Assembly: GCA_947498845.1 (NCBI GenBank)
Contig: CANMLX010000029.1
Location: forward strand, 1 to 59,658
Reading direction: 5' to 3'
DNA: 59,658 bases
Origin: an uncultured Flavobacteriaceae bacterium
GTDB lineage: Bacteria > Bacteroidota > Bacteroidia > Flavobacteriales > Flavobacteriaceae
The notes under the pieces: model-generated
Told to the model about the DNA's origin: nothing
What the model saw: the letters and a program-made list of their open reading frames with translations, nothing else
Databases searched by the model: none
In this document: in pieces, positions 38,747 to 47,966 of the stretch
Layout of the letters: each line of letters opens with the position of its first letter
Position numbering within the stretch: the first letter of the stretch is position 1
Position numbers and translations under genes: made by a program

Positions 38747-40051
38747 CTACTTGTTATTATAGACCATATGAGTATTTGAACGTAATCTATAATCGGGTGT
38801 ATTAAGGTTTAAGTTGTTGAATATTTCTGTATGGTTTATTCTTGCATACATGTTATCATACATAGGGTTTCTATACCAGTCTTCTATGTCTTTATTGTTA
38901 GAATCGTATTGTAAAGCAATGTTGCTACTACAATTATTGAAATACATGTTACTTAGTTTTATTTTAGCTAAATTCTCATTTGTTGTATTTGTTTTTTCAT
39001 CAATTATTATTGCATATTTAAAGCCAGATATAACACTATTACTCAATTCAAATTGAGTATTATTACCTATAAAAACAGCTTCTTTTATTAGCCCCATTTT
39101 AATATCAGATTCTAAGGACTTACTATCTGTTAAGAGCGTAATATTTTTTGCTAAAACTTGAGTGCCTTTTTTCGAAAAATCAATTTCTTCTTCTTTATTA
39201 AAAGAGAGAACAGATATGCACCTTGAACCATTTCTATCATAAATAAAAGGAGATCTAATGGCTAATAAATTGTGTATATTGGATTTAGCTCCATAGTTAA
39301 ATTCATAATCATTTCCTTTAGATTTATATGAAACCATAGAATGCATATCAATATTACCACCCATAACTTTAACAGCATTGCCACCAGAATAACTTACCAT
39401 TACATTGTTGATTTCTGTTTTATTGCCTATTCCAGCTAGTAAAATGGAATTAGATGAAATAAATTTATGAAATCTTCTCCCCGCATATTCTACTCTCACA
39501 TATTTAATAACCCCAGAATTGTCTGATGCATTATTTCCTCCAAAATTTGTTTTAACAATATCTGCTGGTTTAATATTAGAATATTGTTTTGATAATAAAT
39601 TACTCCCTAATTTGTTAGTTGGGGCATTTCCTAAAACAATTAAACCTCCCCAGTCTCCTGCTTTTTTTGTACTTGCATTAGATGAAAAAATAATTGGGTT
39701 CGTTTCTGTGCCTTCAGCTATAATCCCAGCACCTTTGGTTATTGTTAGAGTAGCATGAGATTTAGAATCTCCTAATATTACTGTTCCTGGTTCAATGCTT
39801 AGAATTGCCCCATTTGTGATATAAACATCACCAATTAACACATAAGTATTCTTTTTGAATAAGGTCACATCTTCTGTAATATCTCCTGCTAATATGTGTG
39901 TACTTTCATTATAATGAACCTCTTTAAGATTGAATTCTGTCCAATTACGAAGCCAGTTGTTAGTGCCAATAATTCCAACTTGATCTTGAGCGTTAATAGT
40001 GCCATAAATTAATATTAGTATACCTACAATTTTATTGAAATTTTTCATCAT
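38747..40051 (-). CDS. Secreted beta-helix-like protein, paralogue 1 of 3
   Basis: A 434-residue protein with a signal peptide (about 1-22, ending INAQ). It opens with QVGIIGTNNWLRNWTEF. HILAGDITEDVTL and ILSIEPGTVILGDSKS then begin a right-handed beta-helix-like series of short strands (about 45-380). GDWGGLIVLGNAPTN and NSGVIKYVRVEYAGR are conserved in this family. The start may be ATG at 40051 or 40048. There is no clear C-terminal T9SS domain, since the last ~60 residues are polar (NTPDYRLRSN). It could bind or present polysaccharide, but no catalytic motif is visible. Confidence 0.75.
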   Translation of the reverse strand: MMKNFNKIVGILILIYGTINAQDQVGIIGTNNWLRNWTEFNLKEVHYNESTHILAGDITEDVTLFKKNTYVLIGDVYITNGAILSIEPGTVILGDSKSHATLTITKGAGIIAEGTETNPIIFSSNASTKKAGDWGGLIVLGNAPTNKLGSNLLSKQYSNIKPADIVKTNFGGNNASDNSGVIKYVRVEYAGRRFHKFISSNSILLAGIGNKTEINNVMVSYSGGNAVKVMGGNIDMHSMVSYKSKGNDYEFNYGAKSNIHNLLAIRSPFIYDRNGSRCISVLSFNKEEEIDFSKKGTQVLAKNITLLTDSKSLESDIKMGLIKEAVFIGNNTQFELSNSVISGFKYAIIIDEKTNTTNENLAKIKLSNMYFNNCSSNIALQYDSNNKDIEDWYRNPMYDNMYARINHTEIFNNLNLNTPDYRLRSNTHMVYNNK

Positions 40052-40460
40052 TAGGGAATATTGCTTTTGTCTTTCTTCTAGGTTATTTCAACCAAGAAGT
40101 TTTACAATTTAATTATGAGATTTAGTTTTTTAATGGTTTTGTTGTGAGCAATTTGTTTTCTTTACTCTATAATAGCTTACTTAAAATAATAATGACCATT
40201 TTTCTTGAGGGATGAGAGAATTACAGATCATTTTGTATTTAAGACACATACAAAACAAAAAGTCACATTTTTAAAATAATATAAGTTAGATGTTAAAAAT
40301 TAAAGACAATGAGAATCTTACGGTTTAACTTAATAAAATCGTTGTTATTCAAGTACTATTAAAACCAAAATATATTTTGTTGAATAACCTTGTCTTTCGG
40401 TAGGTGCCAAAATTAGTATAGTGCTAAAAAACAATAGCATAACTATAAAAAATCAAATTA

Positions 40461-40767
40461 ATACCAATTCCCAAATGAATTTACTGAGTTAAAAAGTGTC
40501 TTTTGAAATTCTATCTTCAACATAAAAAAGAACAATAACTACGACTCAATGTCATTAAGTTAAGAAGTTTTCATCATTAAACTAAATGCGTTTATTTCTA
40601 TAAAAACGTGTAATTCAATTACAGTTCTACTGAGCTCAATGTGACAAATTATACAAATTGAGCTTAACTTAATGACATTGAACTACGGCTATGCTTATTT
40701 TTTCTGTCTCGTATAATTCCAAAACCCATCATTTTCCTTTACAGTATATTCATTTAAGAATTGGTAT
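40461..40767 (+). repeat. ATACCAATT palindromic element, copy 3 (interrupted by a nested element)
   Basis: It has the same ends as copy 2 but a total length of 307 bp. The extra length is the 136-bp insertion at 40546-40681. If that is removed, together with one ACTAC(G) duplication, a normal copy is left. It lies between two beta-helix-like paralogues. Confidence 0.8.
40546..40681. mobile_element. Nested palindromic element inside copy 3
   Basis: A 136-bp insert bounded by TCAATGTCATTAAGTTAAG and its inverted copy CTTAACTTAATGACATTGA (19 bp, perfect). The flanks read ACTACG on the left and ACTACG on the right, which is consistent with a target-site duplication of about 6 bp, although the exact edge is ambiguous by 2 bp. 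It encodes no protein, so it would need a transposase in trans. Confidence 0.65.
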
Positions 40768-40810
40768 AAGTTATGTTGGATTTGCCTTAAAATATATGTT
40801 ATAAAAAATA

Positions 40811-40840
40811 AACCTGATTAGGAATATTCCTAATCAGGTT
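40811..40840 (-). terminator. Perfect 30-bp palindrome, terminator of paralogue 2
   Basis: A perfect palindrome centred on AATATT, with A run on its left (T run on the minus strand), 26 bp below the stop codon of the gene at 40866. Confidence 0.75.
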
Positions 40841-40865
40841 TATTAAAAGCTAGTTAGTAGTATTG

Positions 40866-42176
40866 CTATTTGTTGTTTGAGGCTACATCATAAGTTTTTA
40901 GTCTGTAGTCTGGTCTATCACTATTTAATTTTATAAATGCTTCTTCATGGCTTTTTCTATCAAAAACATTAGCGAAATCTGGATTTTTATACCATGCTTC
41001 AAAATTTTGATTGTTAGTATTGCCTTCTAAAAACACATTACCTTTGCAATTATTAAAATACATGTTAGTAAGCTTTATTTTTGCTAAATTCTCATTATTG
41101 ATTTTGGTCTTATCATCAATAATTACTGCAGATTTAAAACCAGATATAACACTGTTACTTAATTCAAATAGTGTGTTATTACCAATGTAAACAGCCTCTT
41201 TTACCAAGCCCATATTAATATCAGAGTCCAATGATTTAGATTGCGTTATCAAAGTTATATTTTTAGCAAATATATTTGTGCCTTCTTTAGAAAAGTCAAC
41301 TTCTAATTCTTTGTTTTTATCATATGATGTAGCTAGTATACATCTAGAACCTCTCCTGTCTGAAAAATATGGAGATCTAATTGCTAGGGAGTTATGTATG
41401 TTAGACCTTGCTCCATTGTTAAATTTGTAATCGTTTCCTTTTGATCTAAAAGAAACCATAGAATGCATATCTACAATACCTCCAATAACATTAAAAGAGT
41501 TTCCGGCAGAGTAGCTTACCATTACATTATTAATCTGGGTTTTATCTCCTAAGCTAGCTAATAGAATTGCACTTGAAGCTATGTATTTATTAAACCTTCT
41601 TCCTGCATATTCTATTCGTACATATTGAAGAATTCCAGAATTATCAGCAGTGTTATTACCTCCATAATTGGTCTTTTTTATAGCTTCGGGTGTTTTCATG
41701 TTAGGATAAAAATCGGCTACAGAATTGCTGTTTACCAATTTATTTGTAGGCGCATCTCCTAATAGTATTAAACCTCCCCAATCACCCGCTTTTTTTGAGC
41801 TTGAATTAGATGTAAAAACTATAGGAGCTGTTTCTGTTCCTTCTGCTAATATAGAAGCGCCCTTAGTTATAGTTAAAGAGGAATTCGATTTGTGATCTCC
41901 CATTATAACTGTCCCTGGCTCTATGCTTAAAATAGCACCGTTTGTAACGAAAACATGACCTAATAACACATAGGTGTTTTTTCTGGTTAATGTCATATCT
42001 TCGGTAATATCACCTGTTAATATGTGTGTGCTTTCACCATAATCAACATCATTAGGAGCAAATTCTGTCCAATTACGAAGCCAGTTATTAGCCCCAATAA
42101 TACCGACTTGTTCTTGTGATTTGATGGTTCCAAAAGTTAATAAAAGAACCCAAACTAGTTTAGTAAAGTTTTTCAT
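40866..42176 (-). CDS. Secreted beta-helix-like protein, paralogue 2 of 3
   Basis: A 436-residue protein close to paralogues 1 and 3 along the whole length. It has a signal peptide (ending IKSQ), QVGIIGANNWLRNWTEF, GDITEDMTLTRKNTYVL, GDWGGLILLGDAPTN, NSGILQYVRIEYAGR and RPDYRLKTYDVA at the C-terminus. The differences are concentrated in the loops. It has its own terminator downstream, so the three copies are probably separate transcripts. No enzyme motif was seen. Confidence 0.75.
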   Translation of the reverse strand: MKNFTKLVWVLLLTFGTIKSQEQVGIIGANNWLRNWTEFAPNDVDYGESTHILTGDITEDMTLTRKNTYVLLGHVFVTNGAILSIEPGTVIMGDHKSNSSLTITKGASILAEGTETAPIVFTSNSSSKKAGDWGGLILLGDAPTNKLVNSNSVADFYPNMKTPEAIKKTNYGGNNTADNSGILQYVRIEYAGRRFNKYIASSAILLASLGDKTQINNVMVSYSAGNSFNVIGGIVDMHSMVSFRSKGNDYKFNNGARSNIHNSLAIRSPYFSDRRGSRCILATSYDKNKELEVDFSKEGTNIFAKNITLITQSKSLDSDINMGLVKEAVYIGNNTLFELSNSVISGFKSAVIIDDKTKINNENLAKIKLTNMYFNNCKGNVFLEGNTNNQNFEAWYKNPDFANVFDRKSHEEAFIKLNSDRPDYRLKTYDVASNNK

Positions 42177-42547
42177 AGTAACTACTGTTTAGCATTTTAA
42201 AAATTTTACACGTTATAAGCTATAGCGTTTTTACACACTTGGCGATTAAAAATTTTAAATTTAGTAAACCCTATATGTATAGACTTTTAACTTATTTCAA
42301 TATGTTATTATATTGTGTGATTATTATAATATAGTGAGGGAAGTGAGAGTAATGCATCAAATTATAAATGACACAATGAGAGTTAATCACACTGCAATTT
42401 AATAAAAAACAAAGATTAAATGTGAATTAATTGTTAAATTTTCGATGTAAAACAATAAAAAAAGGTTGTAATGGGCTAAATATTAGGTATTTGTTGAATT
42501 TTGGTGTAGAAAGAGAAGACGTAATGAAAATAATTTTTTGTTTAATA

Positions 42548-42709
42548 ATACCAATTCTCAAATGAATTTACTGAGTTAAAAAGTGTCTTTTCAAATTCTA
42601 TCTTCAACATAAAAAAAAACCATAATTACAGCTATGCTTATTTTTTCTGTCTCGTATAATTCCAAAATCCATCATTTTCCTTTACAGTATATTCTTTAAG
42701 AATTGGTAT
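42548..42709 (+). repeat. ATACCAATT palindromic element, copy 4 (intact)
   Basis: A 162-bp copy nearly identical to copy 2, in the same orientation. It abuts a run of A that belongs to the next terminator. One base is missing in the right inverted repeat. Confidence 0.85.
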
Positions 42710-42747
42710 AAAAAAAAAACTAACTAGAGGATTTCTAATTAGTTTTT
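42710..42747 (-). terminator. Terminator of paralogue 3
   Basis: An 11-bp stem with one mismatch (42718-42728 with 42734-42744) is followed on the minus strand by a T run of nine or ten. It lies directly below the stop codon of the gene at 42796. Confidence 0.75.
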
Positions 42748-42795
42748 GTTGTTTTGGTAATCTTATATTTTCTGTAAAATGAAGCGGGTTTTGTT

Positions 42796-44094
42796 TTATT
42801 GTTTTAGAGCTAAAACAGTATTGGGTTTTAATCTGTAATCTGGTCTATTTGTATCTAATTTTATAAAAGTTTCGTTGTGATTACTCTGTGCATAAGCATT
42901 ATTGAAAGTAGGATTACTGTACCATTTTTCTAAGTTTTGATTATTGGAGTTATATTCCACGAAAATATTACCTCTACAGTTATTAAAGTGCATATTGTTA
43001 AATCGTATTTTTGATAAATTTTCGTCCACTATATCTGTTTTCTCACTAATAATTACTGCAGATTTAAAACCAGATATAACACTATTACTAACTTCTAATT
43101 CTGTATTATTACCAACATATACAGCTTCTTTGACTAATCCCATGTTAATATCTGAGTCCAAAGACTTGCTGTCTGTTAATAATGTTATGTTTTTTGCAAA
43201 AACATTAGTCCCCTTTTTAGAAAAATCAACTTCTGATTCTTTATTATAAGATAACACTAACAAGCATCTAGAACCATTAGTATCAGATATATATGGAGAT
43301 CTAACTGCTAGTGAATTATGTACATTTGAGTTTGCACCATAGTTGAATTTGTAATCATTACCTTTAGACTTAAAAGAGACCATTGAGTGTATATCAAGAT
43401 GACCTCCCATTATATTAAAAGAATTACCTGCAGAATAACTTACCATAACATGATCAACCTCTGTATTACTACCTAAAGCAGCTAATACTATTGCATTTGA
43501 AGACTTGTTTATATTTGATTTTTTACCTGCATATTCAACTCTTACATATTTAATAATTCCTGAATTAGAGTCGTTGTTTTCTCCTCCAAAAGCAGTTTTC
43601 ATGACATCGGCCGCATCGATATTTGGATAGTAAGAAGATACTGTGTTATTTCCTAGTTTGTTAGTAGTTGCATCACCTAAAACTATTAATCCACCCCAAT
43701 CACCAGCTTTTTTTACAGTAGCATTTGATGTGAAAACAATTGGATCTGTTTCTGTGCCTTCTGCAATTATAGCTGATCCTTTTGCTATAGTAAGAGAAGC
43801 TTTAGATTTAGTATCACCTAAAATAACAGTACCAGGTTCAATGCTAAGAACAGCACCGTTGGTAACAAAAACATTTCCTTCTAATACGTATGTGTTTTTT
43901 TTGAGTAGTGTTACATCTTCAGTAATATCTCCTGCTAATATATGAGAGCTTTCATTGTAATTAATTTGTTTTGGATTAAACTCTGTCCAATTACGAAGCC
44001 AGTTATTAGCCCCGATAATACCCATTTGTTCTTGGGCAGAAAGAGAGCCAAACATTAATAGAGGAACCAAAAATAATTTGTATAATTGTTTCAT
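42796..44094 (-). CDS. Secreted beta-helix-like protein, paralogue 3 of 3
   Basis: The ATG at 44094 gives 432 residues with a signal peptide (MKQLYKLFLVPLLMFGSLSAQ). The in-frame ATG at 44148 would add 18 residues without purpose. The body matches paralogues 1 and 2: QMGIIGANNWLRNWTEF, HILAGDITEDVTLL, GTVILGDTKS, GDWGGLIVLGDATTN, FGGENNDSNSGIIKYVRVEYAGK. It ends with RPDYRLKPNTVLALKQ. The three genes form a tandem array on one strand; the function is unknown. Confidence 0.75.
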   Translation of the reverse strand: MKQLYKLFLVPLLMFGSLSAQEQMGIIGANNWLRNWTEFNPKQINYNESSHILAGDITEDVTLLKKNTYVLEGNVFVTNGAVLSIEPGTVILGDTKSKASLTIAKGSAIIAEGTETDPIVFTSNATVKKAGDWGGLIVLGDATTNKLGNNTVSSYYPNIDAADVMKTAFGGENNDSNSGIIKYVRVEYAGKKSNINKSSNAIVLAALGSNTEVDHVMVSYSAGNSFNIMGGHLDIHSMVSFKSKGNDYKFNYGANSNVHNSLAVRSPYISDTNGSRCLLVLSYNKESEVDFSKKGTNVFAKNITLLTDSKSLDSDINMGLVKEAVYVGNNTELEVSNSVISGFKSAVIISEKTDIVDENLSKIRFNNMHFNNCRGNIFVEYNSNNQNLEKWYSNPTFNNAYAQSNHNETFIKLDTNRPDYRLKPNTVLALKQ

Positions 44095-44429
44095 AATAGC
44101 TAATAGTTTTTTAGTGTATTGTGTTTGCGTTATTATATTTAATGTCAATCAACATTAAATTTTATAGATCTTTTGAATTAAGAATTAATAGAGTAGGTTT
44201 TTTTGTGTACTTTATTGTGGCTTATTCGTGTACTTAAATACAACTTCTATGCCATTTTTTGAGAGTAATTAAATATAGCTAATTACACATGTGCTGTTAA
44301 GACACAAAAAAATTTGGGGAGTCACACACCTAAAATGCAGGTAAATGTTGCTGTAAAAGTATTATTTTTTTACATCTTCTGAAAGAAAATAAGTTTATTT
44401 TTTTTGATAAGTTCCTGCTTGTTAAACTT

Positions 44430-45089
44430 TTAATTTTTTTTAGATTTGTAATAATCACTAATTACAGATTTTCTTCCAATAGTTTTGGTTATAATATCTT
44501 TTTCTAAATCCCAGCCTCTTGCGGGAGAGTATTCTCTGCCATACCATATAATTTGAAGATGTAAATCATTCCATAACTCTTCAGGAAATAAGCGCTTAGC
44601 ATCTTTTTCGGTTTGCACAACATTTTTACCAGAAGTTAAGTTCCAGCGGTACATTAACCTGTGTATATGCGTATCTACTGGAAATGCAGGAATACCAAAG
44701 GCTTGTGACATAACTACACTAGCTGTTTTATGTCCTACAGCGGGAAGCTCTTCTAAAGCTTCAAAGCTTTGAGGTACTTCACCGTTATGTTTTTCAATAA
44801 GAATTTTTGATAAGCCATGAATGCCTTTACTTTTCATAGGGGAAAGACCAACGGGTTTTATGATGTCTCGAATTTCTTCAACCGAAAGTTTTATCATATC
44901 ATAAGGATTATCGGCTTTAGCAAACAATAAGGGCGTAATTTTATTTACTCTAACATCTGTGCTTTGAGCAGATAGTAACACAGCTATTAATAAGGTATAA
45001 GGATCTTTATGATCTAAAGGAATGGGGATTTCTGGATATAATTTTTTTAATGTCGTTATAATGAAGTCAATACTTTCCTTTTTAGTCAT
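44430..45089 (-). CDS. nth: Endonuclease III without Fe-S cluster cysteines
   Basis: A 219-residue helix-hairpin-helix DNA glycosylase/AP lyase for oxidised pyrimidines. The helix-hairpin-helix LPAVGHKTA contains catalytic K121. The catalytic aspartate D139 is in PVDTHIHRL. E. coli Nth has four cysteines ligating a [4Fe-4S] cluster after about residue 187. The corresponding C-terminal region here (GREYSPARGWDLEKD) contains none, and the whole protein has no cysteine. It is otherwise normal in length and order of motifs. It is divergent from bcp across about 110 bp. Confidence 0.92.
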   Translation of the reverse strand: MTKKESIDFIITTLKKLYPEIPIPLDHKDPYTLLIAVLLSAQSTDVRVNKITPLLFAKADNPYDMIKLSVEEIRDIIKPVGLSPMKSKGIHGLSKILIEKHNGEVPQSFEALEELPAVGHKTASVVMSQAFGIPAFPVDTHIHRLMYRWNLTSGKNVVQTEKDAKRLFPEELWNDLHLQIIWYGREYSPARGWDLEKDIITKTIGRKSVISDYYKSKKN

Positions 45090-45198
45090 TCGTTTGTATT
45101 TTTGCTATAAACAAAGTTAAAAAACACGCCTTACTTAAAGCTTAATATGTAAATTAATCTTTGCACAAAAATTTAGATAGGGTACAAATTTATTATAT

Positions 45199-45654
45199 AT
45201 GACAACATTAAAAGTGGGGGATAAGGCTCCTGATTTCAATGCTTTAGATGAAGCTGGAAATCAAATTCAATTAGGAGATTATAAAGGAAAAAAGTTAGTG
45301 GTTTTCTTTTATCCAAAAGCTAGCACACCTGGATGTACCGCAGAAGCTTGTAACTTAAATGATAATTATGAGCGTTTTAAATCTCAAGGATATGAGATTT
45401 TGGGCGTTAGTGCAGATAGTGCTAAAAGACAATCTAATTTTAAAAATAAATATGCATTTCAATACCCGCTTCTAGCAGACGAAGATAAATCGGTTATTAA
45501 TGCATTTGGTGTTTGGGGGCCAAAAAAATTCATGGGAAAAGAATACGATGGTATACATAGAACCACTTTTATTATTAATGAAGAAGGTATTATTGAAGAA
45601 ATAATTACTAAGGTGAAAACTAAAACCCACACAGATCAAATACTGCAATCATAA
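45199..45654 (+). CDS. bcp: Thioredoxin-dependent peroxiredoxin, BCP/PrxQ type
   Basis: A 151-residue cytoplasmic peroxiredoxin that reduces H2O2 and lipid hydroperoxides. The peroxidatic C46 is in YPKASTPGCTAEAC and the resolving C51 follows four residues later, as in BCP. The arginine-containing active-site partner is in HRTTFIINEEG. It is transcribed away from nth, and no terminator hairpin is visible behind it. Confidence 0.95.
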   Translation: MTTLKVGDKAPDFNALDEAGNQIQLGDYKGKKLVVFFYPKASTPGCTAEACNLNDNYERFKSQGYEILGVSADSAKRQSNFKNKYAFQYPLLADEDKSVINAFGVWGPKKFMGKEYDGIHRTTFIINEEGIIEEIITKVKTKTHTDQILQS

Positions 45655-45960
45655 AAAAAGGTTTAATACGGATTAAAATTTCCATGTATGTCAGTTCGAG
45701 TAACCCGAACTTGCTTCGGGATGTATCGAGAATAGGTTTGCAGCTTCTCGATACAAAATTATTCTTCATTTTATTACGAATAAATTCACTCGAAGTTAAC
45801 AAAAACATTTATACGAAATTAAATTACGTAAAAAGTCTATTATTGAGCTCAAAGTTTTAAATGAAAAATAACAAAGCTGTTATATAGGGTACAACTAATC
45901 TATTTAAGATTACTCATATCACAGCTTGATCCTACATGTATTTATACGTTTAGAGTTGAT
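45655..45960. repeat. Intergenic palindromes after bcp
   Basis: In the 306-bp convergent gap there are two hairpins. CCCGAA/TTCGGG is at 45704-45709 and 45715-45720. TGTATCGAGAA/TTCTCGATACA is an 11-bp perfect stem at 45722-45732 and 45745-45755. GTTCGAG and CTCGATAC motifs of this type are frequent between flavobacterial genes. The remaining sequence shows nothing. Confidence 0.5.
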
Positions 45961-47004
45961 CTATATCCCCAAAGAAGTAAATAATGCTCTAACCGCTTCA
46001 TTATTAGAAGGTCTGGGCGCATTAGGACTTACAATGTTTCCATTTGGGTCAATTAATAAAAATCGAGGTATACTATTAATTTTATAATCCTGAGGAAATT
46101 GAGATAAAAAGCCTTTGGGGGCAAATAATTGTACACCACTTAGTTGTTTATCTTTTACCATAGTTTTCCAATCTTTACGTGCTTTATCCCATGAGCCACC
46201 ATGTGTTCTATCATCATCAACAGATAGACTTATAAATTGAATGTTTTTACCATGGTATTCTTTTTCTAGTTTTTTTAATGCTGGAATTTCTGCTGTACAT
46301 GGTCTACACCAAGTTGCCCATACATCTATATATACATATTTTCCTTTAAAATCGGATAATGAAGTTTTAGAGCCATCATAATTTTCATAATTTTTAAAAG
46401 TAGGAGAGGGAGACCCTTTAGGCAACACCTTTAATATTGCATTTTGTTTGTTATAATGCGTTGTATAAAGATTTTTCAATTTTTCTAATTCTTCGTCTGG
46501 TTTCTTGAAAAATGTAGAATCTGCTATGTTTTTACTAGCTTTTAATTGTTTGTAATCTTCTTTTAAATTAGTAAATGTTTGATTAAACTCATCCTCAGAC
46601 TTAAACATTAAATCTTGCGTTAAGTGTTTTTCTAATAATGTTATGTTTTCAATGAAAAAATTAGATTTATCTGCATCATCGCCAGAGAATTTTAATGTTT
46701 TGCTTATGGGTTGTTCTGCATCTAATGAAAAAGAAGAAACGTTATTGTTTTTTAAGTAAATAGTACCATAGAGATTCCCTGCATTGAATACATGTAGACC
46801 TTCGTCTACTTTTAAAGTATCACTAAACGTACCATCCTCATTTATAGTAAGAGTTTTATTAAATGTACGCCCCTCATTAAAAATGTTTAGACTGGTAATA
46901 GGCCCTTTATTGTCTATTTTTCCAGATAGGGTCACATAATCTTTTACTTCTGGTTTACAGGATACAATTACAAGTGTAAAAATTAGTATAAGTATTCTTT
47001 TCAT
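45961..47004 (-). CDS. TlpA/ResA-type thiol-disulfide lipoprotein
   Basis: The ATG at 47004 begins a lipoprotein signal (MKRILILIFTLVIVSC), giving 347 residues; the frame upstream to 47049 is not needed. The first ~190 residues form a beta-rich N-terminal domain of the DUF4369 type followed by a helical linker. A thioredoxin-fold domain (about 195-345) contains the redox motif WATWCRPCTAE. It probably keeps periplasmic or outer-membrane cysteines reduced. No cytochrome or dedicated partner gene is next to it. Confidence 0.85.
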   Translation of the reverse strand: MKRILILIFTLVIVSCKPEVKDYVTLSGKIDNKGPITSLNIFNEGRTFNKTLTINEDGTFSDTLKVDEGLHVFNAGNLYGTIYLKNNNVSSFSLDAEQPISKTLKFSGDDADKSNFFIENITLLEKHLTQDLMFKSEDEFNQTFTNLKEDYKQLKASKNIADSTFFKKPDEELEKLKNLYTTHYNKQNAILKVLPKGSPSPTFKNYENYDGSKTSLSDFKGKYVYIDVWATWCRPCTAEIPALKKLEKEYHGKNIQFISLSVDDDRTHGGSWDKARKDWKTMVKDKQLSGVQLFAPKGFLSQFPQDYKINSIPRFLLIDPNGNIVSPNAPRPSNNEAVRALFTSLGI

Positions 47005-47111
47005 GTGTTTATTTTTATTGATTTTTAATGATTCTACACAACATCCCAAATAATCATTTTGGTGTGTTTTAAAATTAGTTATGGACGTTTTATTATGTAG
47101 TTTTAAGCTTC

Positions 47112-47966
47112 TTACAATGTATAAATTAATTCGCTATAATCTGCGATTCTAGGAATTATATCTAAAGTTTTTAATTCTTTTTGGACATGCATTATGGTGG
47201 TTTCATCAATAACTTCTTGCGACCACTCCGTTATTTTTAACCAGTCTGTAACATCTTCTATTTTTTGCTCATATCGGTTAGCAATCATTCTATCAATACT
47301 TGGGATGTTTTTAAATTCTTTTGTAGTACCATTTACAATCTCTAAAATTGTTTTAACATCTTCTTTGTTAGTTGCTAAAAACTCTTCGTTAACAGCTATT
47401 ACAAAACATGGCCATGGCGAAGGGCACTCGTCTATACGTCTAAACGTGCCGTTATCTACTAATGGTTTTGTGGTGTATTTTTCCCATAAAAAGTAATCGG
47501 CTTTGTTGTTTGTAAGGCCTTCTACAGCACCATCAAGATTTTTAATAACTTCAAAATCTAAATCTTTATCCAAGTTCCAATTGTTATTTTGAGCGTTTAT
47601 ATAAGCCATTAAATGCGACCCAGAACCATATCTACTAATTGCGGCTTTTGTGCCTTTTAAATCATCATTATTTTTGTACGAAGAATGCGCTGCAACATGA
47701 ACGCCCCAAACAAGCGGCGATTGTACAAAAGTTTGTACTATTTTACTTGGATTCCCTGCTATAATATCTTTTATAATACCTTCGGTTAAAATTACAGCTA
47801 TATCAATATCTTTTTCTCTTAAGCCTTTACACATAGCTCCTGTACCACCATGATAATCGTGCCATCTTAAATTAATACCTTCTTTTTTATAGGCGCCATT
47901 TTTCAAGGTTAAATACCAAGCCAGATTAAAATGCTCTGGTACACCACCGATGTTAATTTTCTTCAT
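47112..47966 (-). CDS. Periplasmic-binding-protein-like domain protein without signal peptide
   Basis: A 284-residue protein with the fold of ABC substrate-binding proteins of the NMT1/SsuA type. It has PEHFNLAWYLTLKNGAYKKEG, WHDYHGGTGAMCKGL, DIAVILTEGIIKDII and AAISRYGSGSHLMAYI. There is no signal peptide or lipobox, so it is probably cytoplasmic, and no permease or ATPase genes follow. The ATG shares one base with the stop codon of the nucleoside phosphorylase (TGATG), implying coupled translation. It may be a small-molecule enzyme of the THI5/MqnA-like kind rather than a transporter part. Confidence 0.7.
   Translation of the reverse strand: MKKINIGGVPEHFNLAWYLTLKNGAYKKEGINLRWHDYHGGTGAMCKGLREKDIDIAVILTEGIIKDIIAGNPSKIVQTFVQSPLVWGVHVAAHSSYKNNDDLKGTKAAISRYGSGSHLMAYINAQNNNWNLDKDLDFEVIKNLDGAVEGLTNNKADYFLWEKYTTKPLVDNGTFRRIDECPSPWPCFVIAVNEEFLATNKEDVKTILEIVNGTTKEFKNIPSIDRMIANRYEQKIEDVTDWLKITEWSQEVIDETTIMHVQKELKTLDIIPRIADYSELIYTL

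Larger units (their letters stand above)
40052..40865. other. Long intergenic stretch between paralogues 1 and 2
   Basis: About 814 bp with no ORF. It holds the ATACCAATT element at 40461-40767 (with a nested element at 40546-40681) and the terminator of the next gene at 40811. The remaining ~400 bp upstream of paralogue 1 are AT-rich and show no recognised site. Confidence 0.5.
42177..42795. other. Intergenic stretch between paralogues 2 and 3
   Basis: About 619 bp holding copy 4 of the palindromic element (42548-42709) and the terminator of paralogue 3 (42710-42747). The first ~370 bp are AT-rich without an ORF or recognised site and must contain the promoter of paralogue 2. Confidence 0.5.

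Noticed and set aside
40461..40767. CRISPR array among the repeats
   Set aside because: The repeats are dispersed, about 160 bp long and palindromic at the ends, with no regular spacers and no cas genes in the window.
45620..45808. Minus-strand 62-codon ORF behind bcp
   Set aside because: It lies over the palindromic intergenic repeats and the bcp 3' end; its codons mirror those repeats.
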